NCBI GenBank assembly: GCA_963842505.1
Contig: CAWJGZ010000004.1
Location: forward strand, 806,001 to 870,000
Source: PALSA-129 sp963842505
Lineage (GTDB): Bacteria; Acidobacteriota; Terriglobia; Bryobacterales; Bryobacteraceae
Length of the DNA: 64,000 nucleotides
Direction of reading: 5' to 3'
How positions within the stretch are numbered: the stretch's first letter is position 1; every line of letters begins with the position of its first letter. The translations under genes were made by a program, and so were the position numbers. Under the pieces are notes generated by a model. That model was not told where the DNA came from, searched no databases, and saw nothing but the letters and a program-made list of their open reading frames with translations. Positions 32,650 to 40,456 of this stretch are shown piece after piece.

Positions 32650-34377
32650 ATGGCCGTAGACCTTAACCACGGGAACAACGGACAAATCGAGGATACCGGA
32701 CCCGACAGCTACGAGAATCTTCTCGACGATTACAGCCACTTCGCACCACCCGCCGCCGACGAAGTCCTGCAAGGCACGGTACTCAGTATTACCGCCAAGG
32801 ACGTGATCATCGATTTCGGATATAAGTCCGAAGGCATCGTACCGATCGAACAGTTCCGCAATCCCGAGGGCACCGTTACCGTGCAGCGCGGCGACCCCGT
32901 CGACGTCATGATCGATCACGGCGGCGAGCAGCCCGAAGGATACGTTCTTCTTTCGCACACTCGCGCGGCGCGCCTGCGTATTTGGGAGAATCTCGAAAAG
33001 GCCTACCAGGAACAATTAGTGGTTTCCGGCCGGGTGCTCGGCCGCGTCAAAGGCGGGCTCGCCGTGGATGTCGGCATCAAGGCCTTTATGCCTGGATCCC
33101 AGGCCGATCCGCGTCCCGTCCACAACCTGGATTCGCTGGTTGGGCAGGACATCCCGGTCAAGATTATCAAGCTCAACCGCCGCCGCGGCAATGTGGTAGT
33201 CTCCCGCAAGGCCGCCGTGGAGGAAGAGATCAACGTCCGTAAGAGCGCTACTCTCGAACATCTAGTCGAGGGCTCGGTGGTTACCGGCGTGGTGAAGAAT
33301 CTCACCGAATACGGCGCCTTCATCGATCTCGGCGGCATCGACGGTTTACTGCACGTCACGGACATCTCCTATGGACGCGTGACCCATCCCTCCGAACTGC
33401 TGCACGTGGGCGATCAGGTGACCGTCAAGATCCTTAAGTTCGACCGCGCCAAGGAACGCGTCTCGCTCGGCATGAAACAGCTTGAGCCCGATCCCTGGGA
33501 AACCGTGGCGCTGCGCTTTCCCGTGAACAGCCGCGTCATCGGGCGGGTCGTCAATGTCACGGATTACGGCGCCTTCGTCGAACTCGAGCCGGGCGTCGAA
33601 GGCCTGATTCACATCAGCGAGATGACCTGGTCGCGCCGCATGAAACATCCTTCGAAGGTGGTCAAGCCCGGCGACCAGGTGGAGGCCGTGATCCTCGAGG
33701 TGCATTCTCGCGACCGCCGCATTTCGCTCGGCCTCAAACAACTCGAGCCTAACCCCTGGAGCACCATCGACACGCGCTACAGCGTCGGTTCGGTGGTCGA
33801 GGGCCGCGTCCGCAATATGACCGATTTCGGCGCCTTCATCGAAATCGAAGAAGGCATCGACGGCCTGGTGCACGTTTCCGATCTTTCCTGGACCAAGCGC
33901 GTCAAGCATCCTTCCGAGGTCCTGAAGAAGGGACAAGTGGTGCAGGCCGTCATTCTGAATATCGATTCCGCGTCCCATCGGCTTTCCCTCGGCATCAAGC
34001 AGCTTCAGCCCGACGCCTGGGAGACGTTTTTCCAGAACCATCAGGTGGGCGATACCGTTCATGGCCGCATTTGCCGCCTGGCCAGTTTTGGCCCCTTTGT
34101 GGAGCTGGCCGAAGGCGTCGAGGGCCTCTGCCACTTTTCGGAGATACCGGGCTACGCGGGCCGCCGCGGCCACGAAGAGCCGCCCGTTTCCCTTAACCAG
34201 GAGTTCGATTTTAAGATCGTCAAGATGAGCGAGGCCGAGAAAAAGATCGGCCTCAGCCTCCGCGCCGTGTCGGACGACGAAGAGAAAAACCGCCTGGAAG
34301 ACTACCAGCGCCAGGCCGCCGCCGCCACCACCACCATCGAGGAAGTGATGAGCCTCAAAGATCGCACCCTCGAATAG
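32650..34377 (+). CDS. rpsA: 30S ribosomal protein S1
   Basis: Ribosomal protein S1, 575 residues, with six S1/OB-fold repeats (about 38-108, 122-190, 208-277, 295-364, 382-451, 467-545). Typical repeat sequences are GVVKNLTEYGAFIDLGGIDG, GRVVNVTDYGAFVELEPGVE and GRVRNMTDFGAFIEIEEGID. The repeated SLGMKQLEPDPWE/SLGLKQLEPNPW joints are characteristic. It binds mRNA and helps it onto the 30S subunit. GGAGG is placed five bases before ATG 32650. An HU/IHF gene follows, an order seen in many bacteria (rpsA-ihfB). Confidence 0.97.
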   Translation: MAVDLNHGNNGQIEDTGPDSYENLLDDYSHFAPPAADEVLQGTVLSITAKDVIIDFGYKSEGIVPIEQFRNPEGTVTVQRGDPVDVMIDHGGEQPEGYVLLSHTRAARLRIWENLEKAYQEQLVVSGRVLGRVKGGLAVDVGIKAFMPGSQADPRPVHNLDSLVGQDIPVKIIKLNRRRGNVVVSRKAAVEEEINVRKSATLEHLVEGSVVTGVVKNLTEYGAFIDLGGIDGLLHVTDISYGRVTHPSELLHVGDQVTVKILKFDRAKERVSLGMKQLEPDPWETVALRFPVNSRVIGRVVNVTDYGAFVELEPGVEGLIHISEMTWSRRMKHPSKVVKPGDQVEAVILEVHSRDRRISLGLKQLEPNPWSTIDTRYSVGSVVEGRVRNMTDFGAFIEIEEGIDGLVHVSDLSWTKRVKHPSEVLKKGQVVQAVILNIDSASHRLSLGIKQLQPDAWETFFQNHQVGDTVHGRICRLASFGPFVELAEGVEGLCHFSEIPGYAGRRGHEEPPVSLNQEFDFKIVKMSEAEKKIGLSLRAVSDDEEKNRLEDYQRQAAAATTTIEEVMSLKDRTLE

Positions 34378-34445
34378 CTTGCAAATTTGTTGTAATCAAG
34401 AGATACTGCGGTTTCGTAAGAGTTTGCCTCCCCGAGGAGAATGCG

Positions 34446-34778
34446 ATGACTAAGGCTGATCTGATTGAAGAAGTCTCCAGAGTGGTGGAGATGACCCGGA
34501 AAGAATCGGAGGTCATCGTCGAGGCCATTTTCGACAGCATCGTCCGCTCTTTGCGCGGCGGTGACAAGATCGAGATTCGCGGTTTCGGCAGCTTCCGCAC
34601 CCGCCAGCGCCAGCCGCGTGTCGGTCGCAACCCGAAAACCGGCGCGCGCGTCGAAGTTCCCGCCAAGAAGATCCCGTATTTCAAGCCCAGCAAGGAATTG
34701 AAAGACGTGGTCAACAACTCGGTCACGCCCGCCCCTCAGGTGGTGCTGACGCCGCCCGGCGAGACTCCCACCCCGTAG
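34446..34778 (+). CDS. HU/IHF-family DNA-binding protein
   Basis: Nucleoid-associated protein of 110 residues. It has the family core MTKADLIEEVSRVVEMTRKE, GDKIEIRGFGSFRTRQRQPR and VGRNPKTGARVEVPAKKIPY with the signature GRNPKTG arm. A Pro/Thr-rich tail of about 15 residues follows. The position just after rpsA suggests an IHF-beta type (ihfB). HU and IHF cannot be separated securely by eye, so no symbol is given. GAGGAGA precedes the ATG. Confidence 0.94.
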   Translation: MTKADLIEEVSRVVEMTRKESEVIVEAIFDSIVRSLRGGDKIEIRGFGSFRTRQRQPRVGRNPKTGARVEVPAKKIPYFKPSKELKDVVNNSVTPAPQVVLTPPGETPTP

Positions 34779-34797
34779 TCGTTTCCCCGGTTACGGC

Positions 34798-35292
34798 ATG
34801 GATTATCTCTGGACTCCCTGGCGCTATCAGTACGTGACCACGGCCGGGAATGCGGGCGATTGCGTTTTCTGCGGCGCCGCCAAGGCGGACAATGACAAGA
34901 CTTGGCTGGTGGCTCACCGCGGCGCGCACAATCTGATCATCCTCAACCGCTTCCCCTATACCAGCGGCCACGTAATGGTGGTCCCCTATCTCCATGTCCC
35001 ATCCCTGGAAGACCTGCCTGACGAAACTATGGTGGAAATGATCCGCCTGGCCCGCCAGTGCGTGACACATCTGAGCGCCATCTACCAGCCTGACGGGTTG
35101 AATCTCGGCATGAACCTGGGAAAAAGTGCCGGGGCCGGCATTGCCGGTCACGTTCACCTTCACGTGCTGCCGCGCTGGACCGGCGACACCAACTTCATGA
35201 CCGTGGTCGGCGAAACCCGCGTCGTCCCCGAGGACCTGGAAGCCACCTGGCAGAAGCTGCGCACCCACTTTGCGAGCCAACAAAACCTGTAA
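34798..35292 (+). CDS. HIT-family hydrolase/phosphorylase
   Basis: A 164-residue histidine-triad protein. The catalytic triad is GHVHLHVLPRW (about residues 117-127), and a Cys pair (CVFC, residues 22-25) may hold zinc. Other conserved sequence is WRYQYV and NRFPYTSGHVMVVPYLHV. The opening MDYLWTPWRYQYV is typical of the Ap4A-phosphorylase-like HIT branch (similar to actinobacterial Rv2613c-type proteins). Nucleotide phosphate bonds are the expected substrate. It starts 19 bases after the HU/IHF gene and probably ends the rpsA operon. Confidence 0.93.
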   Translation: MDYLWTPWRYQYVTTAGNAGDCVFCGAAKADNDKTWLVAHRGAHNLIILNRFPYTSGHVMVVPYLHVPSLEDLPDETMVEMIRLARQCVTHLSAIYQPDGLNLGMNLGKSAGAGIAGHVHLHVLPRWTGDTNFMTVVGETRVVPEDLEATWQKLRTHFASQQNL

Positions 35293-35377
35293 TCCGCCAA
35301 AATCAATTATTTACTAACGAGGCTGGTCATCTCCGCGCCGCTCCTGCTATACTTTTCACACATTGGAGGGCTAAAGG

Positions 35378-37309
35378 ATGCGTAACGGAGTGCTATTCCT
35401 CTGGGTGCTGTTTCTTTCGGGGCTGGCTGCACAAACCGGCGGCCTGGGTCCTAAACTGCTCGCGGCGATTCGTAAGGGCAACGTTGCCGCCGTCCACGAA
35501 CTGCTGCGCGACAACGGCGATCCTAATTTCCACGACGAAACCGGCGCGTCGGCGCTCATGTACGCCGCGGCTTTCTCATCGCCCGAATGCATGCGGCTGC
35601 TCATCACCAAGGGCGCCAACGTGGACGGCGTGAACCAGGTTCATGCCACCGCCCTCATGTGGGCCAGTTCCGATCCTGAAAAGGTTAAGCTGCTGCTCTC
35701 CAACAACGCCGACGTCAACATCCGCACGGACGACGGCCAGAGCGCCCTGCTGCTGGCCGCCCTCCGCCCCGGCAATATCGAAGCCGTCCGCCTGCTCTTA
35801 TCCCACGGCGCCGATCCCAAAGCCGTCGATAAACAAGGCGTCGGACTGCTGCGGATCGCCTACGATGCGGGAGACGCCGCCCTGCAGCAAGCCGCCCGCG
35901 CCGCCGGCCTGGAATGCACCCGCCTGGAACAACTGGGCGACGACGCGCTGCTCACCGCGCTGGGTTCCGGCGACAAGGATCTCATCACCACCGTTTTCCG
36001 CCTCGGCATCAGCCCCGACGCACTCACCAAAATCCAAGCCACCCGCTTCCCGGCGATGGGCCTTCTGGCTTTTGAAAGCGCGACTCCACCCATCCAGCTT
36101 CTGCTCGAACACGGCGCCAATCCCAACCTGAACGGCGATCGCGGCATTACGCCCCTCATGATGGCCGCCGCCGCCGAAACGCCCGATCTGGAACTCGTCC
36201 GCCTGCTGGTTCAAGAAGGCGCCGACATCAACGCGCGCGACGTCAGAGGCCGTACCGTGCTCGATTGGGCCCTCACGCAAGGAGAAACCGAAGTCTCGAA
36301 ATTCTTGCGGAGTGCCGGCGCCAAATCCACCCCGCTCCCGCCGCCACCCGCGCCGGTGGCTCAGCCACGCACCGCGCGCGCCGCCCTGGAAGTGCTGCTG
36401 CCGCGCCTGCAGCCCATCAGCAAGTCGTTTTTCGGCCGCTTCGGCTGCATCTCCTGCCACGCCCAGTCGCTACCCGCCATCGCCGTGGCCCACGCCCGCG
36501 CCCAGGGCGTCAGCATCGACGCCGAACTGGCGACGCATCCGGATAAGGCCACCATGGCGATGTGGACGCCGCTTCGCGAAAGCCTGATGCAAGGCCACTG
36601 CGATGTGGTGCCGGGCTTCGTCGCCAACGTTTCCTACGGCCTCTTCAGCCTGGCGGACGAGGGATTTCAGCCCAACCGCAACACCGACGCCGCGGCCCTG
36701 TGCCTGGCTCATTGGCAAAACGGCGATGGCTCCTGGAACCAGGAAGACTTCCGCCCGCCGCTAGGCAGCAGCACCATCAAGTTCACTGCGCTGGTGGTTC
36801 GAGGTCTCAGCGTTTACCTGCCCCCGGGCCGCCGGGACGAGCTGAAATCGCGTCTGGAGCGCGCCCGTGAATTTTTCCGCAAAGCGCAACCCAAAGATAC
36901 CCAGGACCTGGCATTCCTGCTGCTTGGAATGTACTGGACCGGCATGACGCAGGAAATCCCGCCCGTCCGCGAACGCTTGCTCGCCCTCCAGCGTGAGGAC
37001 GGCGGCTGGGCCCAACTGCCCAGCATGGCCCCGGACGCTTACGCCACAGGCCACGCCTTGCATGCCCTGCACACCGCCGGCGGCCTGTCCGTCGCCGATG
37101 CGGCCTATCGGAAAGGCACACAATACCTGCTGCGCACGCAGCTCGAAGACGGCTCCTGGTTCGTGCGTTCCCGCGCCTTCGGCTTCCAACCCTACTTCGA
37201 CGCCGGTTTCCCGCATGGCCCCGATCAGTTTATTTCCGCCGCCGCCAGTTCCTGGGCCGCCATCGCGCTGGCCGATTCGCTCGAGCCCCCGAAACGCGCC
37301 GCGCGGTAG
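35378..37309 (+). CDS. Secreted ankyrin / CxxCH / squalene-hopene-cyclase-fold fusion protein
   Basis: A 643-residue fusion. A signal peptide (MRNGVLFLWVLFLSGLAAQ) leads into six to eight ankyrin repeats over about residues 27-310 (ALMYAAAFSSPECMRLLITK, GAN, ALMWASSDPEKVKLLLSNNA). A Pro-rich hinge (PLPPPPAPVAQP) follows, then CISCH (residues of about 351-355), a single c-type haem-binding signature. The C-terminal third has repeats like NGDGSWNQEDFRPP, LALQREDGGWAQLPS and QLEDGSWFVRSRAF, as in the alpha/alpha barrels of squalene-hopene cyclase and prenyltransferase. The typical DXDD cyclase motif is not visible. GGAGGG supports the start. Function unknown. Confidence 0.85.
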   Translation: MRNGVLFLWVLFLSGLAAQTGGLGPKLLAAIRKGNVAAVHELLRDNGDPNFHDETGASALMYAAAFSSPECMRLLITKGANVDGVNQVHATALMWASSDPEKVKLLLSNNADVNIRTDDGQSALLLAALRPGNIEAVRLLLSHGADPKAVDKQGVGLLRIAYDAGDAALQQAARAAGLECTRLEQLGDDALLTALGSGDKDLITTVFRLGISPDALTKIQATRFPAMGLLAFESATPPIQLLLEHGANPNLNGDRGITPLMMAAAAETPDLELVRLLVQEGADINARDVRGRTVLDWALTQGETEVSKFLRSAGAKSTPLPPPPAPVAQPRTARAALEVLLPRLQPISKSFFGRFGCISCHAQSLPAIAVAHARAQGVSIDAELATHPDKATMAMWTPLRESLMQGHCDVVPGFVANVSYGLFSLADEGFQPNRNTDAAALCLAHWQNGDGSWNQEDFRPPLGSSTIKFTALVVRGLSVYLPPGRRDELKSRLERAREFFRKAQPKDTQDLAFLLLGMYWTGMTQEIPPVRERLLALQREDGGWAQLPSMAPDAYATGHALHALHTAGGLSVADAAYRKGTQYLLRTQLEDGSWFVRSRAFGFQPYFDAGFPHGPDQFISAAASSWAAIALADSLEPPKRAAR

Positions 37310-37347
37310 ACCGGCCTGAGGGGAGACCGTGGAACGAGCCGGGTCTC

Positions 37348-38196
37348 TTATTGCGCCAGTTCCTTGCACATACCCGGCATGCCGCGCGCGAACAGGCTGC
37401 CCGCCGCCACTCGCATGCCGAGGTCGTTCAAATCCAGCCGGCCGAGCGCGTCGGCGGCGCCACCCGCACAGGCCTTCTGGATGCGGTCGCGAATCGTCGC
37501 CATGGTTGTGACCCACTTCACCAGGTCGGCCCGCTTGGCCACCGCTCCGTGGCCCGGAATCACGGTGTCGAAATCATACTGTTGCAGCACCTTCTGGACC
37601 GTCCCCGACCATTCCTTGATGCTGCCGCCATTGTCCGTATCGCAGAACGGCGCGCCGCTCGAAACGAACAGGTCGCCCGTATGCAGCGCCTTCTGCGACG
37701 GGAAGTAGATCACCGCATCGCCATTGGTGTGGCCGCGCCCCAGGTGCCGCGCCACCACTTCCTGGCCTCCCAAGAAAACCTGCGATTCGTCGGTGAACGT
37801 GATGCGCGGCAGCCCCGGCATTTTGTTCGTCACCATATTGGCGCGCGCGTTTTTCTGAATAATGATCTCCGCTTTGGCCGCCAGCATGGCTTCGTTGCCG
37901 CCGGTGTGGTCCGGGTGCTGATGCGTGTTCAGCACATACCGGATGGGCTTGTCGGTGACGCTCTTGATCCTGGCCACAATCTGCGGCGCATCCGCTGCAA
38001 ATTTATCGTCCACCACGATGACGCCTTCGCTGGTGGGCATAAAAGCCACGTTGCCGCCATCCCCGATAATCACGTAAAGGTTTTCGCCGACCTTGTCCAT
38101 GGTCAGCGGCTGCGGCTGGTTCTGCGCCCACGCGAGCCACAGGCCCGCCACACCGGCCGCCGCCAGGGTTACACGGATTACGACATCTTTGCGCAT
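37348..38196 (-). CDS. Secreted metallo-beta-lactamase-fold hydrolase
   Basis: A 282-residue MBL-fold protein with signal peptide (VTLAAAGVAGLWLAWAQ). The zinc motif is THQHPDHTGG (H92, H94, D96, H97). Further ligands are GRGHTNGDAVIYFP, HTGDLFVSSGAPF and VIPGHGAVA. The motif wording is close to the quinoprotein-relay-system/SoxH-like periplasmic subgroup rather than to true class B beta-lactamases. ATG 38196 is chosen because it starts the signal peptide. It converges on the ankyrin fusion gene (38 bases apart). Confidence 0.88.
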   Translation of the reverse strand: MRKDVVIRVTLAAAGVAGLWLAWAQNQPQPLTMDKVGENLYVIIGDGGNVAFMPTSEGVIVVDDKFAADAPQIVARIKSVTDKPIRYVLNTHQHPDHTGGNEAMLAAKAEIIIQKNARANMVTNKMPGLPRITFTDESQVFLGGQEVVARHLGRGHTNGDAVIYFPSQKALHTGDLFVSSGAPFCDTDNGGSIKEWSGTVQKVLQQYDFDTVIPGHGAVAKRADLVKWVTTMATIRDRIQKACAGGAADALGRLDLNDLGMRVAAGSLFARGMPGMCKELAQ

Positions 38197-38287
38197 AGGC
38201 TTGCCTAGTGATGAATATATACCCGCCGGGCGCTCACCGCATGGCCCACCCCGGGTGCGCGTCACAAAAGTGGATAAACCCCCCGGA

Positions 38288-38361
38288 ACAGAACCGCGAG
38301 CGTGAGCGAGCGGCCATCTCCAGGCTGCATGCCGGCCGCTCGCTCACGCTCGCGGTTCTGT
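38288..38361 (+). repeat. Dispersed palindromic element, copy 2
   Basis: A perfect 28-bp inverted repeat: 38288-38315 (ACAGAACCGCGAGCGTGAGC then GAGCGGCC) pairs with 38334-38361 across an 18-base loop. The same element in reverse orientation is copy 1 at 31341-31406. The paired arms differ between copies by compensated changes (GTTAGC against GTGAGC), which means structure is preserved, not just sequence. The intergenic region 38197-38707 holds no gene and is built from several such palindromes. Confidence 0.8.
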
Positions 38362-38475
38362 ACTACTACCTTCTTGTTTCTTGGCGGGCCGCGAAGATTT
38401 TTCCGCGGCCCAAGTCCGTAGGACGAAAGAGAATAGCCCAGTGCGCCAGCACTGGGAACCCCGCGCAAGACCATT

Positions 38476-38536
38476 AGCCCCGGAACGGGGCGTAAGGATC
38501 CGGGCCCGCTCGCTCCTTTCGCCCCGTTCCGGGGCT
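38476..38536 (+). repeat. Second palindromic element (AGCCCCGGAACGGGGCG arms)
   Basis: Arms AGCCCCGGAACGGGGCG (38476-38492) and its exact complement (38520-38536) enclose 27 bases. The arms are themselves partly self-complementary (CCCCGGAACGGGG). It lies about 110 bases downstream of the first palindrome. No second copy is present in this window, so a repeat family is inferred from its form only. Confidence 0.6.
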
Positions 38537-38558
38537 GGTCAATTGGCGACCTGGACCC

Positions 38559-38617
38559 AGGGCTCGCGCCCGGGGCGTGAGCCCTGAGCTGTCATCTTTC
38601 GCCCTTTGGGCTCTTTT
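38559..38617 (+). repeat. GC-rich hairpin pair ending in a T-rich tract
   Basis: AGGGCTC (38559-38565) pairs with GAGCCCT (38579-38585), with CGCCC/GGGCG inside, making a nearly continuous 13-bp stem. A smaller GCCC-TTT-GGGC (38601-38611) is followed by TCTTTT and could stop transcription running rightward. With the two preceding palindromes it forms a cluster upstream of the phosphatase gene. Confidence 0.45.
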
Positions 38618-38707
38618 AGAGGTACGCTGGTTGCGGCTTGCCGCGCTGTGCTGAGTAGTTGGCGGGCTTATAATATTAAGGCTCGACACACTCCCCGAGG
38701 ACCGCTC

Positions 38708-40351
38708 ATGCACCGCGAACTCCTGATCCAGTGCCCCGACGGCCAGATGAAAACCGTCCCGCTCACCGGTGAGCGCCTTTCCTTTGGCCGCTCCAGCGCC
38801 GCCGAATTGTCGTTTCCCGAAGATGCTGGGCTCTCCCGCCAGCATTTCGCCTTCGAACTGCAGGGCGAAGATTGGACCATCAAGGACCTGGGCAGCAAGA
38901 ACGGCACTTTCGTCAATAATATTCCGCTCAAGGCTCAGCTCATTCTCAAGCCCGGCGACCGCATCACCGCCGGCCACCTCGTCATCGTCTTCAGCCCGGA
39001 AGCCGAAAACGCGGCGCCCGGCGTGGTGGTTTTCGAAGGCGACGACAGCAAGGCGGCCTCCACTTCCACCGTCGTCACCAGCCTTGAAGGCGCGCTTTCC
39101 GCCAACCAGACCATCCAGATGGATCGCGGCACAGGCCCGCGGGCTTCCGCCCCCATGCAGGCGCTCATCCGCGCCGGCCAGGAACTTTCCGAGAATCGCC
39201 CGCTGGCCGAACTCTTCCCCGTCATCCTCGACCTCGCCATCCAGGCGGTCAACGCGCAGCGCGGCGTGGTCCTGGTTCTCGAAAACGATGTGCTGGTCCC
39301 CAAGGCGCACCAGGGCGACGGTTTCCGCATCTCCAGCGGCGTGCGCGACCGCGTCCTGCGCGACAAAACTTCCATCCTGGTTCGCGACGCGCAGCTCGAC
39401 GACGCTTTCAAGGGCCGCATGAGCATCGTCGAGCAGAAGGTCCACACCATGATGGCCGTGCCGCTCCAGACCAAGGAACGCATCATCGGCCTGATCTACG
39501 TCGATTCTCCATTCGTGCTTCGCGAATTCACCAGGGACGATCTGAACCTCCTCTCGGTCATGGCGCACATCGCCGCCATCCGCGTCGAAAACGTCCGCCT
39601 CGCCGAAATCGAGCAGACCGAACGCATCATGCAGCGCGACCTCTCACAGGCCGCCGAGATCCAGCGTCGCATGCTCCCCGCCGAGGCGCCTAAAATGGCA
39701 GGCGCCGATCTCGCGGGCTTCAACGCCGCCTGCCGCACCGTGGGCGGCGACTACTACGATTTCTTCCCCTACCCCGATGGCCGCGTCGCCCTGGCGCTCG
39801 GCGATGTCTCCGGCAAAGGCATGCCGGCGTCCCTGATGATGATGGCGCTGCATGCCCGCGTGCAGGTGCTGGCGGAAGATCCCGGCAATATGGCGGCCTT
39901 CATGACGCGCCTCAACAAGGCCACTTGCGCGCAGTGCCCGAGCAACCGCTTCATCACTTTCTTTTTCTGTGTCCTCGATACCGCGACCGGCGAACTGACC
40001 TTCGCCAATGCCGGCCACAACCCGCCCATCCTGATGCGCGCCTCGGGCGAAGCTCAGTTGCTCGAAGGCGGCGGTCCGGTTCTCGGCATACTTCCCATCG
40101 CTCCCTATGCCGAGCAGCGCGCGCACCTGGATCACGGCGACATGCTGGTGCTCTACAGCGATGGCGTCACCGAAGCGAACAACGCCGCCTACGAGGAATA
40201 CGGCGAAGCCCGGTTCATCGAAGTGCTGAAGCGCCACCGCGAAGCCCCGGCAACCGCGATAGTGGACGCCGTCACGCGCGACCTCGACGAGTTCGCCGCC
40301 GGCGCCCCGCAGGCAGACGACATCACGCTGGTGGTAGCCAAGCGCGTGTAG
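38708..40351 (+). CDS. FHA-GAF-SpoIIE protein phosphatase
   Basis: A 547-residue signalling protein. An FHA domain (residues of about 10-95: LSFGRSSAAELSFPEDAGLS, RQH, then LGSKNGTFVNN) binds phosphothreonine. A GAF domain (about 155-300, KVHTMMAVPLQTKERIIGLI) is the sensor. The SpoIIE/RsbU-type PP2C phosphatase occupies about 325-545, with metal residues in VGGDYYDFFP, LGDVSGKGMPASLMMMALHA, LYSDGVTEANN and ADDITLVV. Such proteins dephosphorylate anti-sigma-factor antagonists, but no such partner is encoded nearby. ATG 38708 begins directly at the FHA fold. Confidence 0.92.
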   Translation: MHRELLIQCPDGQMKTVPLTGERLSFGRSSAAELSFPEDAGLSRQHFAFELQGEDWTIKDLGSKNGTFVNNIPLKAQLILKPGDRITAGHLVIVFSPEAENAAPGVVVFEGDDSKAASTSTVVTSLEGALSANQTIQMDRGTGPRASAPMQALIRAGQELSENRPLAELFPVILDLAIQAVNAQRGVVLVLENDVLVPKAHQGDGFRISSGVRDRVLRDKTSILVRDAQLDDAFKGRMSIVEQKVHTMMAVPLQTKERIIGLIYVDSPFVLREFTRDDLNLLSVMAHIAAIRVENVRLAEIEQTERIMQRDLSQAAEIQRRMLPAEAPKMAGADLAGFNAACRTVGGDYYDFFPYPDGRVALALGDVSGKGMPASLMMMALHARVQVLAEDPGNMAAFMTRLNKATCAQCPSNRFITFFFCVLDTATGELTFANAGHNPPILMRASGEAQLLEGGGPVLGILPIAPYAEQRAHLDHGDMLVLYSDGVTEANNAAYEEYGEARFIEVLKRHREAPATAIVDAVTRDLDEFAAGAPQADDITLVVAKRV

Positions 40352-40456
40352 GCGCACTTGTTTGAGCCGCCGAACAACACGGATGAAGGCGCAAACCAAA
40401 TTCTCTTCGATCAGCGTTCATCCGAGTTTATCTACGGTTAAGTTTTTTTCCGAAGC

